Positions 46,125-59,613 of a DNA stretch of 64,000 nucleotides are shown here, piece after piece. The position numbers were made by a program, and so were the translations under genes. This DNA is from Mycolicibacter longobardus (GTDB taxonomy: Bacteria; Actinomycetota; Actinomycetes; Mycobacteriales; Mycobacteriaceae). Numbering within the stretch: position 1 is the first letter of the stretch; each line of letters opens with the position of its first letter. The notes beneath the pieces are model-generated. The model ran no database searches and was not told where the DNA came from. It worked only from the letters and a program-made list of their open reading frames with translations. Location: the NCBI RefSeq assembly GCF_002102265.1, contig NZ_LQPG01000010.1, forward strand, positions 186,001 to 250,000, written 5' to 3'.

Positions 46125-47245
46125 TGAACGCGCGCGCGGTGCTGGTTCTCGAGGACGGCCGGACGTTCACCGGAGAACCCTTCGGAGCCGTGGGACAGAC
46201 CCTGGGCGAGGCGGTTTTCTCCACCGGCATGTCCGGCTACCAGGAGACGCTGACCGACCCCAGTTACCACCGGCAGATCGTGGTGGCCACCGCCCCGCAG
46301 ATCGGCAACACCGGCTGGAACCGCGAAGATGGGGAGAGCCGCGACGAGAAGATCTGGGTGGCCGGCTATGTGGTGCGCGACCCGTCGCCGCGGGCATCGA
46401 ACTGGCGGGCCACCGGAACCCTGGACGACGAGCTGGTGCGCCAGGGCATCGTCGGGATCGCCGGTGTCGACACCCGAACCGTGGTGCGCCACCTGCGCAA
46501 CCACGGCTCGATGAAGGCCGGGGTCTTCTCCGGTGACGCGCTTGCACCGTCGGAAGAGTTGGTGAGCCGGGTCCGAGATCAGCCGTCGATGCTCGGCGCC
46601 GACCTCGCCGGGCAGGTCAGCACCGACGCGGGGTATGTGGTGGAACCCGAAGGGACGCACCGGTTCACCGTCGCGGCCCTGGACCTGGGCATCAAGACCA
46701 ACACACCGCGCAACTTCTCCCGCCGCGGAGTTCGCAGTCACGTGCTGCCGTCGTCGGTGGACTTCGAGGCGATCGCCGAGCTGAAGCCCGACGGGGTGTT
46801 CCTGTCCAACGGGCCCGGTGACCCGGCCACCGCCGATCGGATGGTCGGGTTGACCCGTGAGGTGCTGGGTGCCGGAATCCCGTTGTTCGGAATCTGTTTC
46901 GGCAACCAGATCCTGGGCCGGGCCCTGGGTCTGAACACCTACAAGATGGTGTTCGGCCATCGCGGGATCAATATCCCGGTCATCGACCACGCCACCGGCC
47001 GGGTGGCGGTGACCGCGCAGAACCACGGATTCGCCCTGGAGGGAGAAGCGGGCCAGCGCTTCGACACTGACTTCGGCCCGGCCGTGGTCAGCCACACCTG
47101 CGCCAACGACGGTGTGGTCGAAGGCGTCAAGCTCGCCGACGGCCGGGCCTTCTCGGTGCAGTACCACCCGGAGGCCGCTGCCGGACCGCACGATGCGGAA
47201 TACCTGTTCGACCAGTTCGTCGACCTGATGGGGTCAGGGAAGTGA
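46124..47245 (+). CDS. carA: Carbamoyl-phosphate synthase small subunit
   Basis: 373 aa. N-domain [35 protein letters not shown]; class I glutaminase with nucleophile Cys in [16 protein letters not shown] and the His/Glu pair in [12 protein letters not shown]. Supplies ammonia to CarB. The ATG shares one base with the preceding stop. A 121-bp gap to carB contains a palindrome and a tandem repeat. Confidence 0.97.
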   Translation: MNARAVLVLEDGRTFTGEPFGAVGQTLGEAVFSTGMSGYQETLTDPSYHRQIVVATAPQIGNTGWNREDGESRDEKIWVAGYVVRDPSPRASNWRATGTLDDELVRQGIVGIAGVDTRTVVRHLRNHGSMKAGVFSGDALAPSEELVSRVRDQPSMLGADLAGQVSTDAGYVVEPEGTHRFTVAALDLGIKTNTPRNFSRRGVRSHVLPSSVDFEAIAELKPDGVFLSNGPGDPATADRMVGLTREVLGAGIPLFGICFGNQILGRALGLNTYKMVFGHRGINIPVIDHATGRVAVTAQNHGFALEGEAGQRFDTDFGPAVVSHTCANDGVVEGVKLADGRAFSVQYHPEAAAGPHDAEYLFDQFVDLMGSGK

Positions 47246-47270
47246 ACAACGGGGCAGTGAGCAACTTTGC

Positions 47271-47332
47271 CGCGAGTGTGCGTGTTTGCACACGACATGC
47301 CGCGGGCGGGCGTACATCTGCGCACGCTCGCG
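47271..47332. repeat. Imperfect palindrome in the carA-carB gap
   Basis: Arms CGCGAGTGTGCG (47271-47282) and CGCACGCTCGCG (47321-47332), one mismatch. Inside, GTGTGC-gtgttt-GCACAC (47276-47293) can form a competing hairpin. Same class of intergenic palindrome as at 4479 and 38931; two exclusive folds suggest possible attenuation of carB, but this is untested. Confidence 0.5.
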
Positions 47333-47355
47333 CAAGAAGAACTCGCGCAAGAAGA
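47327..47355 (+). repeat. Tandem 15-bp repeat before carB
   Basis: CTCGCGCAAGAAGA at 47327-47340 and again at 47342-47355, one base apart. The second copy abuts the carB ribosome site GAGGAGAG. Confidence 0.6.
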
Positions 47356-47366
47356 GGAGAGAGCTA

Positions 47367-50707
<3,341 letters not shown>

Positions 50708-50708
<1 letters not shown>

Positions 50709-51535
50709 TGGCTGGGGGGTTCGGCGTTCGGCTGGCCGAGACGATGGCGGCCCGCGGGCCGCTGTGCCTGGGCATCGACCCGCACCCCGAACTGCTCGCC
50801 TCCTGGGGACTGCCGGCCACACCCGACGGGCTGGCCGCATTCAGCGAGACGTGCGTCGCGGCGTTCGCCGGGTTCGCCGTCGTCAAACCGCAGGTGGCGT
50901 TCTTCGAGTCGTACGGATCGGCCGGCTACGCCGTGCTGGAGCGCACCATCGCGGCGCTGCGCGAGGCCGGCGTGCTGGTGCTGGCGGATGCCAAGCGCGG
51001 CGATATCGGCTCGACGATGGCCGCCTACGCGACGGCCTGGGCCGGTGACTCACCGCTGGCGGCCGACGCGGTGACCGCCTCGCCGTACCTGGGCTTCGGA
51101 TCCTTGCAGCCGCTGCTGGAGACCGCCGCGGCCCACCGGCGGGGCGTCTTCGTGCTGGCCGCCACCTCCAACCCGGAGGGGGCGAGCGTGCAGCGCGCCC
51201 GGGCGGACGGGCGCACGGTGGCGCAGGCGATCGTCGACGCCGCCGGCGAGGCGAACAGGGTGGCGGGAACGCAACCCGGCTCGATCGGGGTGGTGGTCGG
51301 CGCCACGCTGCGCGAGGTGCCCGATCTGAGCGCCCTGGGCGGCCCGGTGCTCGTGCCGGGGATCGGGGCACAGGGCGGGCGTCCCGAGGCGCTGGCAGGG
51401 CTGGGAGGGGCCGCCGCGGGCACGCTGCTGCCGGCGGTCTCCCGCGAAGTTCTGCGTGCCGGTCCCGATGTCGGGTCGCTGCGCGCGGCAGCCGAGCGGC
51501 TGCGCGACGCCGTGGCGTACCTGACCGCCGGATAG
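50708..51535 (+). CDS. pyrF: Orotidine 5'-phosphate decarboxylase (type 2)
   Basis: 275 aa, GTG start overlapping carB by one base. [16 protein letters not shown], the catalytic [35 protein letters not shown] and [13 protein letters not shown] define the long, actinobacterial OMPDC class. Last gene of the pyr operon. pyrD and pyrE are not in this window. Confidence 0.96.
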
Positions 51536-51937
51536 CGACTACTACGCGGGGTAGTTGGTCCGGGTGCGACACGCGCGACACGCCGTGAGGTGCGAATTCA
51601 ATGCCATCGAGCTTCCGGCGGGTCCCGGGCGCCGCGCTGCGGCCGGCCAGGGCCGCCCGACACATCCGATCGCGACGAATAAAAGACCAGCTAGAACATG
51701 GTTTTGTGGGTTTGGTCGCGGGGCGGGTGGCCGGCGGGCGGCGGGTCGCCCGGTGGCGTCCGGGGCGGGTCAGGTCACCCGTGTTCAGACGCCGCACGCT
51801 GGGCATTTGTAGCCGGAAACGGGGGGTGGGGTTAGATTTCGTCAGACGGCGTGGGTACGGTCGTCGTCTCTGGCCGGAGTACCTGGCCGAGACAAGGAAA
51901 ACATCGGCGTTGCCGATGATGACGATACGGAGGAATC
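51536..51937. other. Gap before mihF; leader/promoter region, no gene
   Basis: 402 bp. In M. tuberculosis a PE/PPE pair lies here; none is present. Frames that cross it are Arg-rich shadows without ribosome sites. The last ~60 bp, ending in GGAGGAATC, are the mihF leader. No clear promoter was identified. Confidence 0.45.
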
Positions 51938-52255
51938 GTGGCCCTTCCCCAGTTGACCGACGAGCAGCGCGCCGCCGCGTTGGAGAAGGCGGCGGCCGCG
52001 CGTCGAATCCGAGCGGAGCTCAAGGACCGGCTCAAGCGTGGCGGCACCAATCTCAAGCAGGTGCTCAAGGACGCCGAGACCGATGAGGTCCTCGGCAAGA
52101 TGAAGGTGTCCGCGCTGCTGGAGGCATTGCCGAAGGTCGGCAAGGTCAAGGCGCAGGAGATCATGACCGAGCTGGAGATCGCCCCCACCCGCCGCCTGCG
52201 CGGCCTGGGTGACCGGCAGCGCAAGGCGCTGCTGGAGAAGTTCGACTTCTCCTGA
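51938..52255 (+). CDS. mihF: Mycobacterial integration host factor mIHF
   Basis: 105 aa from GTG 51938 behind [50 protein letters not shown], then the helix-two-turn-helix [20 protein letters not shown], matching the essential nucleoid protein known from M. smegmatis and phage L5 integration. Binds and bends DNA. Followed by gmk after 7 bp. Confidence 0.96.
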   Translation: MALPQLTDEQRAAALEKAAAARRIRAELKDRLKRGGTNLKQVLKDAETDEVLGKMKVSALLEALPKVGKVKAQEIMTELEIAPTRRLRGLGDRQRKALLEKFDFS

Positions 52256-52262
52256 CCTGCCG

Positions 52263-52865
52263 GTGAGTGCCGGTGGAGGGCCGGACAGCCGACACGCGGG
52301 ACGCGTTGTGGTGCTGTCCGGCCCATCCGCGGTCGGTAAGTCGAGCGTGGTCCGTTGCCTGCGCGAGCGGGTACCGGACCTGTATTTCAGCGTGTCGGCC
52401 ACCACCCGGGCCCCGCGGCCCGGGGAGGTGGACGGCGTCGACTACCGCTTCGTCACACCCCAGGAATTCGAACGCCTGATCCAGGCGGACGAGTTGTTGG
52501 AGTGGGCCGACATCTACGGCGGCCTGCAACGATCGGGCACCCCGGCGGCCCCGGTCATCGACGCGACCCGCGCCGGCCGCCCGGTCTTGATCGAGGTCGA
52601 CCTGGCCGGGGCCCGGGCCATCAAGAAGGCCCTGCCGGAGGTCGTCACGGTATTTCTGGCCCCGCCGGATTGGGAGACGCTGGAGGCCCGGCTCATCGGC
52701 CGGGGGACCGAATCCGCGGAGGTCATGCAGCGCCGGCTGGACACCGCGCGCATCGAGCTGGCGGCGCAAGGAGACTTCGACACGGTCGTGGTCAACAGTC
52801 GATTGGAAACAGCCTGCTCAGAATTGGTATCCTTGCTGGTGGACACCGCACCGGGCGCGGTCTGA
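52263..52865 (+). CDS. gmk: Guanylate kinase
   Basis: 200 aa from GTG 52263; the frame is open to 52209, but that part overlaps mihF. P-loop [23 protein letters not shown]-binding [19 protein letters not shown] and [11 protein letters not shown], and lid [20 protein letters not shown]. Converts GMP to GDP. Gmk directly before rpoZ is the usual bacterial order. Confidence 0.96.
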   Translation: MSAGGGPDSRHAGRVVVLSGPSAVGKSSVVRCLRERVPDLYFSVSATTRAPRPGEVDGVDYRFVTPQEFERLIQADELLEWADIYGGLQRSGTPAAPVIDATRAGRPVLIEVDLAGARAIKKALPEVVTVFLAPPDWETLEARLIGRGTESAEVMQRRLDTARIELAAQGDFDTVVVNSRLETACSELVSLLVDTAPGAV

Positions 52866-52926
52866 TTTGCCCGGACAACAACAGGCGTGACCCGCCCCAG
52901 CCAAAGAGCTCAGGAGATTGTCTTAA

Positions 52927-53256
52927 GTGAGTACCTCGAAGACCGACTCGGCCAGTTTGTCGCCGGCCGGTGATTCCGACGAGTTCGACCCGGCTCTGAT
53001 CGGCGGATACGACACGCCGCTCGGCATCACCAACCCGCCCATCGACGAGCTGCTGCAGCGTGCTTCGAGCAAGTACGCCCTGGTGATCTACGCGGCCAAG
53101 CGGGCCCGCCAGATCAACGACTACTACAACCAGCTCGGCGAGGGCATCCTCGAGTACGTCGGGCCGCTGGTCGAGCCCGGCCTGCAGGAGAAGCCGCTCT
53201 CGATCGCGATGCGTGAGATCCACGGCGACCTGCTCGAATACACCGAAGGCGAGTAG
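52927..53256 (+). CDS. rpoZ: RNA polymerase omega subunit
   Basis: 109 aa, GTG start with GGAGATT upstream. [20 protein letters not shown] and [18 protein letters not shown] are the omega core that wraps the beta-prime C-terminus. The N-terminal ~25 residues are a Ser-rich mycobacterial extension. It is followed by coaBC after 19 bp. Confidence 0.95.
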   Translation: MSTSKTDSASLSPAGDSDEFDPALIGGYDTPLGITNPPIDELLQRASSKYALVIYAAKRARQINDYYNQLGEGILEYVGPLVEPGLQEKPLSIAMREIHGDLLEYTEGE

Positions 53257-53275
53257 CAGGGACTCGGGCGGCACC

Positions 53276-54523
53276 GTGGAGCGCAAGCGGGTCGTCGTCG
53301 GTGTCTCCGGGGGCATCGCCGCATACAAGGCGTGCACCGTGGTCCGACAGCTGGCCGAGGCCGGTCACTCGGTGCGCGTCGTCCCGACCGAGTCCGCGCT
53401 GCGGTTCGTCGGCGCGGCCACCTTCGAGGCGCTCTCCGGGCAGCCGGTGCACACCGGGGTGTTCGACGATGTGCCGGCCGTTCCCCATGTCGCCATCGGC
53501 CAGCAGGCCGACCTGGTGGTGGTGGCACCGGCCACCGCGGATCTCCTGGCCCGTGCGGTCGCGGGCCGCGCCGACGACCTGCTGACCGCCACCCTGCTCA
53601 CGGCGCGCTGCCCGGTGCTGTTCGCACCGGCGATGCACACCGAGATGTGGCAGCACCCGGCCACCAGGGAAAATGTGGCAACGTTGCGAACGCGCGGTGC
53701 AGTGGTCCTCGAACCCGCATCGGGCCGGCTGACCGGCGCTGACACCGGGCCCGGCCGGCTGCCCGAGGCCGAGGAGATCAACACCATCGCGTCGTTGCTG
53801 CTGGAGCGAGCCGACGCACTGCCCTACGACCTGGCCGGGCAGAAGGTGCTGGTCACCGCCGGAGGCACCCGTGAACCGATCGATCCGGTCCGGTTCATCG
53901 GCAACCGCAGTTCAGGCAAACAGGGCTACGCCGTGGCCCGCGTGGCGGCCCAGCGCGGCGCGGAGGTCACGTTGATCGCGGCGCATACCGCGGGGCTGAT
54001 CGATCCTGCCGGCGTCGATGTGGTGCATGTCAGCTCAGCCCAGCAGTTGCATGACGCCGTCACCAAACACGCGCCCGAGGCGCAGGTGCTGGTGATGGCC
54101 GCCGCCGTCGCCGACTTCCGCCCGGCCCGCGCGGCGCAGGCGAAGATCAAGAAGCGGCCCGGCGAGGAGCAGGGCCCGACCATCGAACTGATCCGCAACG
54201 ACGACGTGTTGGCCGGCGCGGTACGCGCCCGTGGCGACGGGCAACTGCCCCATATGCGGGCCATCGTCGGCTTCGCCGCGGAGACCGGCGACGAGAACGG
54301 CGACGTGCTGTTCCACGCTCGCGCGAAACTGCGGCGCAAGGGCTGTGACCTGCTGGTGGTCAACGCCGTCGGGGACGGTCGGGCGTTCGAGGTGGACCAC
54401 AACGACGGCTGGCTGCTAGCCGCCGACGGCACCGAGTCCGCCCTGGAGCCCGGGTCCAAGACACTGATGGCCAGTCGCATCGTGGATGCGGTGGTGGCCT
54501 TCCTGGACGCCAGCGCCGGATAG
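53276..54523 (+). CDS. coaBC: Bifunctional phosphopantothenoylcysteine decarboxylase/synthetase
   Basis: 415 aa from GTG 53276, where family similarity begins (ERKRVVVGVSGGIAAYKACT). CoaC flavoprotein half: VVAPATADLLARAVAGRADD, the substrate motif LFAPAMHTEMWQHPA and LTGADTGPGRLPE. CoaB half: KVLVTAGGTREPIDPVRFIG, NRSSGKQGYAVAR. Two steps of coenzyme A synthesis. Called dfp in older annotation. Confidence 0.95.
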   Translation: MERKRVVVGVSGGIAAYKACTVVRQLAEAGHSVRVVPTESALRFVGAATFEALSGQPVHTGVFDDVPAVPHVAIGQQADLVVVAPATADLLARAVAGRADDLLTATLLTARCPVLFAPAMHTEMWQHPATRENVATLRTRGAVVLEPASGRLTGADTGPGRLPEAEEINTIASLLLERADALPYDLAGQKVLVTAGGTREPIDPVRFIGNRSSGKQGYAVARVAAQRGAEVTLIAAHTAGLIDPAGVDVVHVSSAQQLHDAVTKHAPEAQVLVMAAAVADFRPARAAQAKIKKRPGEEQGPTIELIRNDDVLAGAVRARGDGQLPHMRAIVGFAAETGDENGDVLFHARAKLRRKGCDLLVVNAVGDGRAFEVDHNDGWLLAADGTESALEPGSKTLMASRIVDAVVAFLDASAG

Positions 54524-54568
54524 CGGCCGGCGAGCCCGTTCGTGTGATGCGCCACCGCTCTGCGGACG

Positions 54569-54595
54569 GTGTAACTTACAATTCGTAAGTTACAC
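54569..54595. promoter_or_regulatory. Perfect 27-bp palindrome, probable TetR operator
   Basis: GTGTAACTTAC-aattc-GTAAGTTACAC, 11-bp arms without mismatch, 13 bp ahead of the ATG at 54609. Size and symmetry suit a TetR dimer; the regulator is probably the second gene of the operon. Confidence 0.72.
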
Positions 54596-54608
54596 GGAAG
54601 GGGCTGGT

Positions 54609-55967
54609 ATGGACGATCGACGATATGTGGTGATCGGCGGCGGCCTGGCGGGGCTGGCTGCGGCGGTCTGGTTGGCCGAGGCGGGCAGGAAGGTGACCCT
54701 GCTGGAGCGGCGCGGGCGGCTGGGGGGACGCACCCACGCGATGCAGGTGGAGGGGATAGCCGATCTCCCCGACAACGGTCAGCACGTCATCGCCAGCGGC
54801 TACGAGCACCTGTTCCGGTACCTGACCAGCGTCGGCACCCGGTCGATGGTCGAGTTTCCGACCGGCGGAACGCTGCGCTGGCCCGGTGGCGCCACGACCA
54901 CCATGGCGACTCGGGGGCTCGGCGCGGTGCGGACGCTGTTCGGGGCGCACCCCGATACCAGCCTGCTCGACCGGCTGCGCACCGCCGTTGCGACCACGCG
55001 CCTGGTGGGGGAGGCGCTGTTTCAACCCGCCGATCTGCCCGAACTGAGCACCGACCAGTGGCTTCGACGTGTCGGGATGCCCGCGCGGTCCCGGAAAGCG
55101 GTGTGGGACTGGCTCGCCCTCGGGATCGCCGCCGAGCCGGTGGACCGCGGTGCGGCGAAGGTCTTCGCCGACGTTCTGGCCACCGGAATCCGGCTCGGGC
55201 TGCGTCACCGCCGGGCGGTGACGATCGGCTATCCCACCACCGACCTCGACACCCTCTATATCTCCGGCGCGCTCGCCGCGTTCGAGCGGTTCGGCGTCGA
55301 GGTGCGCTACCGGGCGATCGCCCGGCGAATCGTGGTGGAAGACAACGCGGTCCGCGCCGTGCAGTTATCCGACGGCAGTGAAGTGCCGGCAGACGCCGTG
55401 GTGTGCGCGGTGCCCAACTCGAATATCGGCGGCTTGCTCGACGACCTGCCTGAGCATGCCGAAATCTACGCCGCGGCAGACAAACTGCATTACACGCCGA
55501 TCGTGAGCACCAACCTCTACCTGGACCGGCCGTTGGGGACCGAGGCGGCGATGGAGGCGGTGATCGGCGGCGAGGGCATCATCGACGAGGTGTTCGACCG
55601 GCAGCGGATGCACGGCCGTGATCCGGCCGGAGCCTGGCTGTACTGCCTGACGACCAGCGGCGCCTACGAGCAGATCCACCGGTCCAACGAACAGATCGTG
55701 GCCGAGCAGATGGAACTGCTGCGCCGTTACTATCCGGCGGCCGCCGAGGCGAACGTGGTCGCCGCGCAGGTGGTGAAGATGCCGAAGGCCACTTTTTCGC
55801 AGGTCGTGGGCACCGATGGGCTGCGTCCGGATCAGCGCACTTCGGTCCCGAGCCTGGTGCTCGCCGGGGACTGGACCCGTACCGACTGGTCGGCGACCAT
55901 GGAGAGCGCCGCGCAGAGTGCGGCCCGGGCGGTGGCGCTGCTGCTCGAACTGCCGGCATCACGATGA
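54609..55967 (+). CDS. FAD-dependent amine-oxidase/desaturase-like oxidoreductase (HpnE-like)
   Basis: 452 aa from ATG 54609 after GGAAGGGGC. Dinucleotide motif YVVIGGGLAGLAAAVWLAEA, LLERRGRLGGRTHAM, and the C-terminal FAD motif LVLAGDWTRTDWSATMESAA. Closest in layout to phytoene desaturase/squalene-associated (HpnE) enzymes. No squalene or carotenoid gene is adjacent, so the substrate is open. Coupled to the TetR gene by a 4-bp overlap and controlled by the palindrome at 54569. Confidence 0.85.
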   Translation: MDDRRYVVIGGGLAGLAAAVWLAEAGRKVTLLERRGRLGGRTHAMQVEGIADLPDNGQHVIASGYEHLFRYLTSVGTRSMVEFPTGGTLRWPGGATTTMATRGLGAVRTLFGAHPDTSLLDRLRTAVATTRLVGEALFQPADLPELSTDQWLRRVGMPARSRKAVWDWLALGIAAEPVDRGAAKVFADVLATGIRLGLRHRRAVTIGYPTTDLDTLYISGALAAFERFGVEVRYRAIARRIVVEDNAVRAVQLSDGSEVPADAVVCAVPNSNIGGLLDDLPEHAEIYAAADKLHYTPIVSTNLYLDRPLGTEAAMEAVIGGEGIIDEVFDRQRMHGRDPAGAWLYCLTTSGAYEQIHRSNEQIVAEQMELLRRYYPAAAEANVVAAQVVKMPKATFSQVVGTDGLRPDQRTSVPSLVLAGDWTRTDWSATMESAAQSAARAVALLLELPASR

Positions 55968-56575
55968 GCGCGCAGCCGGCGCCCAGGCGGCGCATGCCGG
56001 CACCGGCCCGGCGGATGCAGCTGCTCGACTGCGCCCGCGACATCGTCGCCGCCGAGGGTTTCGCCGCGGTGACCATCGAACGGGTTGCTCGCGCCGCACA
56101 GGTCACTCGGACGGTGGTGTACCAGAACTTCGGCGACCTGGCCGGACTGATGTCGGCCCTGCTCGACCGCGAATCGGAGATCGCCTTCGCCGGAATGCGC
56201 AGTGTGGACGGCCCACCCGGCGACGACCCGGACGCACTGGGCCGCGGCATCCTGGCCTATCTCCACGCGGCGCCCACAAGCTGGCGCATCATCCTGAGCC
56301 CGCCCGCGGGAGCCCCGCCGCAATTGCGGGCCCGCACCGAGATGGGACGTCGCTACGCCCGGAAGATCGCCGCGGACCGGCTGTCCCGGCTCGCCGGCCG
56401 GCCGGTCGACGCCGACGGCGCGACCGCCAGGCTGTTGTTGTCGGCCGTGGAGGAACTGGCCCGGCTCCATCTCACCGACCCGCAGGCTCACCCCGACGAG
56501 CTGGTGCTGCGCTACCTGCGGTCGCTGGTCGGCTGGGCGGCCCGGGTCGAGACGGTGACGCCGGCCACACCGTGA
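55964..56575 (+). CDS. TetR-family transcriptional regulator
   Basis: 203 aa. HTH at residues ~18-65: RRMQLLDCARDIVAAEGFAA, VTIERVARAAQVTRTVVYQN FGDL. The C-domain has LSPPAGAPPQLRARTEMGRR. ATG overlaps the oxidoreductase stop, an arrangement that makes autoregulation through the upstream 27-bp palindrome likely. Ligand unknown, possibly the oxidoreductase substrate. Confidence 0.88.
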   Translation: MSAQPAPRRRMPAPARRMQLLDCARDIVAAEGFAAVTIERVARAAQVTRTVVYQNFGDLAGLMSALLDRESEIAFAGMRSVDGPPGDDPDALGRGILAYLHAAPTSWRIILSPPAGAPPQLRARTEMGRRYARKIAADRLSRLAGRPVDADGATARLLLSAVEELARLHLTDPQAHPDELVLRYLRSLVGWAARVETVTPATP

Positions 56576-56782
56576 ACCCCGTGAGGGCCTCACCGAGGCA
56601 ACCCGGACTGTCGATCGAGGTGACCCGGACGGTAAGGTAGGCACCCGCAGGGCCGGTCGCGGGGGAGCGCAGGCATTACCCCGGCCCGTGCCGGGGGCAC
56701 CGGACTGCCAAGCGGTCCCTGGGAGCGCATAGCTATATTTGCCCGAGCTAACTTTTGGATCGATTACCCGGAGGGTGACATT
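56576..56782. promoter_or_regulatory. metK leader region
   Basis: 207 bp holding a strong hairpin CCCCGG-cccgtg-CCGGGG (around 56681-56698) and a possible -10 TATATT (56734-56739). I looked for SAM riboswitch cores and did not find one. CCGGAGGGTGAC precedes the GTG. Confidence 0.4.
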
Positions 56783-57994
56783 GTGAGCGAAAAGGGTCGG
56801 CTGTTCACCAGTGAGTCGGTGACCGAGGGACACCCCGACAAGATCTGTGACGCCATCAGCGACTCGGTGCTCGACGCGCTGCTGGCCGATGACCCCCGCT
56901 CACGGGTTGCGGTGGAAACCCTGGTGACCACCGGTCAGGTGCACGTGGTCGGTGAGGTGACGACCAGCGCCCGCGAGGCGTTCGCCAACATCACCAACAC
57001 GGTGCGCGAACGGATCCTGGAGATCGGCTACGACTCGTCGGACAAGGGCTTCGACGGTGAGACCTGCGGCGTCAACATCGGGATCGGTGCGCAGTCGCCC
57101 GACATCGCCCAGGGTGTCGACACCGCCCACGAAGCCCGGGTTGAGGGCGCCGCGGACCCGCTGGACTCCCAGGGCGCCGGCGACCAGGGCCTGATGTTCG
57201 GCTACGCGATCGCCGACACCCCCGAGCTGATGCCGCTGCCGATCGCCTTGGCCCACCGGCTGTCGCGGAAACTGACCGAGGTCCGCAAGAACGGCACGCT
57301 GGACTACCTGCGCCCGGACGGCAAGACCCAGGTCACCATCGAGTACGAGGACGACGTCCCGACCCGGCTGGACACCGTGGTGATCTCCACCCAGCACGCC
57401 GCCGGGATCGACCTGGTGAACACCCTGGACCCCGATCTCCGGGAGCACGTGATCAACACCGTCCTCGCGGAACTCGCCCACGAGACGCTGGACTCCTCCT
57501 CGACTCGTGTGCTGATCAACCCGACCGGCAAGTTCGTCCTCGGCGGGCCGATGGGTGACGCCGGTCTGACCGGCCGCAAGATCATCGTCGACACCTACGG
57601 CGGCTGGGCGCGGCACGGTGGCGGCGCGTTCTCCGGCAAGGACCCGTCGAAGGTGGACCGCTCCGCGGCGTACGCCATGCGCTGGGTGGCCAAGAACATC
57701 GTCGCTGCCGGCTTGGCGCAGCGGGTCGAGGTTCAGGTCGCCTACGCCATCGGCAAGGCCGCCCCGGTCGGGCTGTTCATCGAGACCTTCGGCACCGCGA
57801 CTGTCGACCCGGTGAAGATCGAGAAGATCGTGCCCGAGGTCTTCGACCTGCGCCCGGGTGCGATCGTGCGTGACCTGGACCTGCTGCGGCCGATCTACGC
57901 GCCGACCGCCGCCTACGGCCACTTCGGCCGTACCGACATCGAACTGCCGTGGGAGCAGCTGGACAAGGTCGACGACCTCAAGCGCGCCATCTGA
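56783..57994 (+). CDS. metK: S-adenosylmethionine synthetase
   Basis: 403 aa, GTG start after [54 protein letters not shown], and [20 protein letters not shown] are all family signatures. Makes SAM from methionine and ATP. Converges on the monooxygenase gene with 17 bp between stops. Confidence 0.98.
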   Translation: MSEKGRLFTSESVTEGHPDKICDAISDSVLDALLADDPRSRVAVETLVTTGQVHVVGEVTTSAREAFANITNTVRERILEIGYDSSDKGFDGETCGVNIGIGAQSPDIAQGVDTAHEARVEGAADPLDSQGAGDQGLMFGYAIADTPELMPLPIALAHRLSRKLTEVRKNGTLDYLRPDGKTQVTIEYEDDVPTRLDTVVISTQHAAGIDLVNTLDPDLREHVINTVLAELAHETLDSSSTRVLINPTGKFVLGGPMGDAGLTGRKIIVDTYGGWARHGGGAFSGKDPSKVDRSAAYAMRWVAKNIVAAGLAQRVEVQVAYAIGKAAPVGLFIETFGTATVDPVKIEKIVPEVFDLRPGAIVRDLDLLRPIYAPTAAYGHFGRTDIELPWEQLDKVDDLKRAI

Positions 57995-58011
57995 TTCCGC
58001 GCGCTAGAAAA

Positions 58012-59553
58012 TCAGGCGCTGAACCGATAGTCGTCGAGATCGAAACGCCGGCTGCGCCAGTACGCCTCAACGGTGGTGGTGGGCCGCAGCGGGACGTCGC
58101 CGTTCTTGTCGAAGTAGTAGCTGTTGGCCAGCTGGCAGCTGTCCTGCCAGAACACCTGCCGGTGCCGTTTGCTCATCATCTCGGCGAAGTAGCGCTCGTT
58201 GGCCGCCTCGGAGATCTCCACCCGGGTGGCGCCGCGTCCCCGAGCGCGCTTCAGGCACCGCACGATGTGGTGGGTCTGGGCCTCGACCAACGCGAAGTAC
58301 GACGAGCCGACATAGCCGTACGGGCCGAAAACACTGAACAGGTTGGGGAATCCGGGGATGCTGACCCCTTCATAGGCCTGCAGCCGGTGCTTGTCCCAGA
58401 ACTCGCTCAGGGTCTGCCCGCCCGCCCCGGTGACGGCGAAGGTGGGAATGTTGTCGCTGTCCATCACCTTGAACCCGGTGGCCAGGATCAGCACGTCGAC
58501 CTCGTGGGCTGTTCCGCCGGCGGTGACGACGCCGGTGGGGGTGATCCGCTCGATGGGGTCGACGACCAGGTGCACGTTGTCCCGGTTGAATGTCGACAGG
58601 TAGGTGTTGTGGAAGCCGGGGCGTTTGCACCCGACCGCGTAGCTCGGGGTGAGCTGTTCACGCACGACCGGATCGTGCACCTGCCGGCGCAGATAAGCCC
58701 GGCCGGCCGTTTCCATCCGCTTGGCCAGCGGAAACACCGTGAAGTACTGCGCGGCGATCGGGAAAGTCGCCTCGACGAAAGCCTGACTGGCCAGCCGTTG
58801 CAGCGCCATGCCGCCGGGAAGTCGCATCGCCCAGCGCATCGGTGCGGCCAGCGGCACGTCGAACTTGGGGAAACACCAGATCGGGGTCCGCTGAAAAACG
58901 GTGAGCGAGGAGACGATCGGCGCGATCTCCGGGATCACCTGCACCGCCGAGGCGCCGGTGCCGATCACCGCGACGCGCTTACCGGTCAGGTCCTGCGAAT
59001 GATCCCAGCGCGCCGTGTGGATGGTCACCCCGGAAAAAGTGTCGACTCCGGGGATGTCGGGCAGATTCGGGGTGGTCAGCACCCCGCTGGCATTGATCAG
59101 GAACCGAGCGCTGATCTCTCCACTGGGTTTATGCGGCGGTTCCAGCTTCGCCTCTCCTTCGTCGAGCCTCGCTGAACCGCCGGGGTCCGTCCGCACTCGC
59201 CACCAGCCGTGTTCCTCGTCGAATTCCGCCGATGCCACCAAGGTGGCGAACCGGATTCGCGAGCGCAGACCATACTTGTCCACGCAGTGCTCGGCGTACG
59301 CCTTCAGTTCCCGGCCGGGCGCGTAGGTGCGTGACCAGGCTGGGCTCTGCTCGAAGGAGAACTGATAGGAGAACGACGGAATATCCACGGCGATACCGGG
59401 ATAGGTGTTCCAGTGCCAGGTGCCGCCGACCCCGTCGCCGGCTTCGATGATCAGATAATCCGCCATGCCGGCGCGGTCGAGGTTGATCGCCGCCCCGATG
59501 CCGGAGAAGCCGGCGCCGACGATCAGAATCTCGTGGTCGGGTCCCTCGGTCAC
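58012..59553 (-). CDS. Flavin-containing (Baeyer-Villiger-type) monooxygenase
   Basis: 513 aa, GTG start. FAD motif ILIVGAGFSGIGAAINLDRA, GGTWHWNTYPGIAVDIPSFS, the BVMO fingerprint FSGVTIHTARWDHSQDLTGK and NADPH motif VAVIGTGASAVQVIPEIA, later VDVLILATGFKVMDSDNIP. Inserts oxygen next to a ketone using NADPH. An equivalent gene follows metK in M. tuberculosis (Rv1393c region). First of a leftward group with the VOC and lipase-like genes. Confidence 0.92.
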   Translation of the reverse strand: MTEGPDHEILIVGAGFSGIGAAINLDRAGMADYLIIEAGDGVGGTWHWNTYPGIAVDIPSFSYQFSFEQSPAWSRTYAPGRELKAYAEHCVDKYGLRSRIRFATLVASAEFDEEHGWWRVRTDPGGSARLDEGEAKLEPPHKPSGEISARFLINASGVLTTPNLPDIPGVDTFSGVTIHTARWDHSQDLTGKRVAVIGTGASAVQVIPEIAPIVSSLTVFQRTPIWCFPKFDVPLAAPMRWAMRLPGGMALQRLASQAFVEATFPIAAQYFTVFPLAKRMETAGRAYLRRQVHDPVVREQLTPSYAVGCKRPGFHNTYLSTFNRDNVHLVVDPIERITPTGVVTAGGTAHEVDVLILATGFKVMDSDNIPTFAVTGAGGQTLSEFWDKHRLQAYEGVSIPGFPNLFSVFGPYGYVGSSYFALVEAQTHHIVRCLKRARGRGATRVEISEAANERYFAEMMSKRHRQVFWQDSCQLANSYYFDKNGDVPLRPTTTVEAYWRSRRFDLDDYRFSA

Positions 59554-59613
59554 GTCTGCTCCTCGTCGCCGGTATCGATCGAGATCGACGGTAGCGCGCC
59601 CGACGGTAGATCG

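Noticed and set aside
51601-52086. Arg-rich frame between pyrF and mihF as a PE/PPE remnant
   Set aside because: No PE/PPE or other motif; runs out of frame into mihF and has no ribosome site.
56576-56782. SAM riboswitch ahead of metK
   Set aside because: No SAM-I or SAM-IV core sequence could be found; only a GC-rich hairpin is visible.
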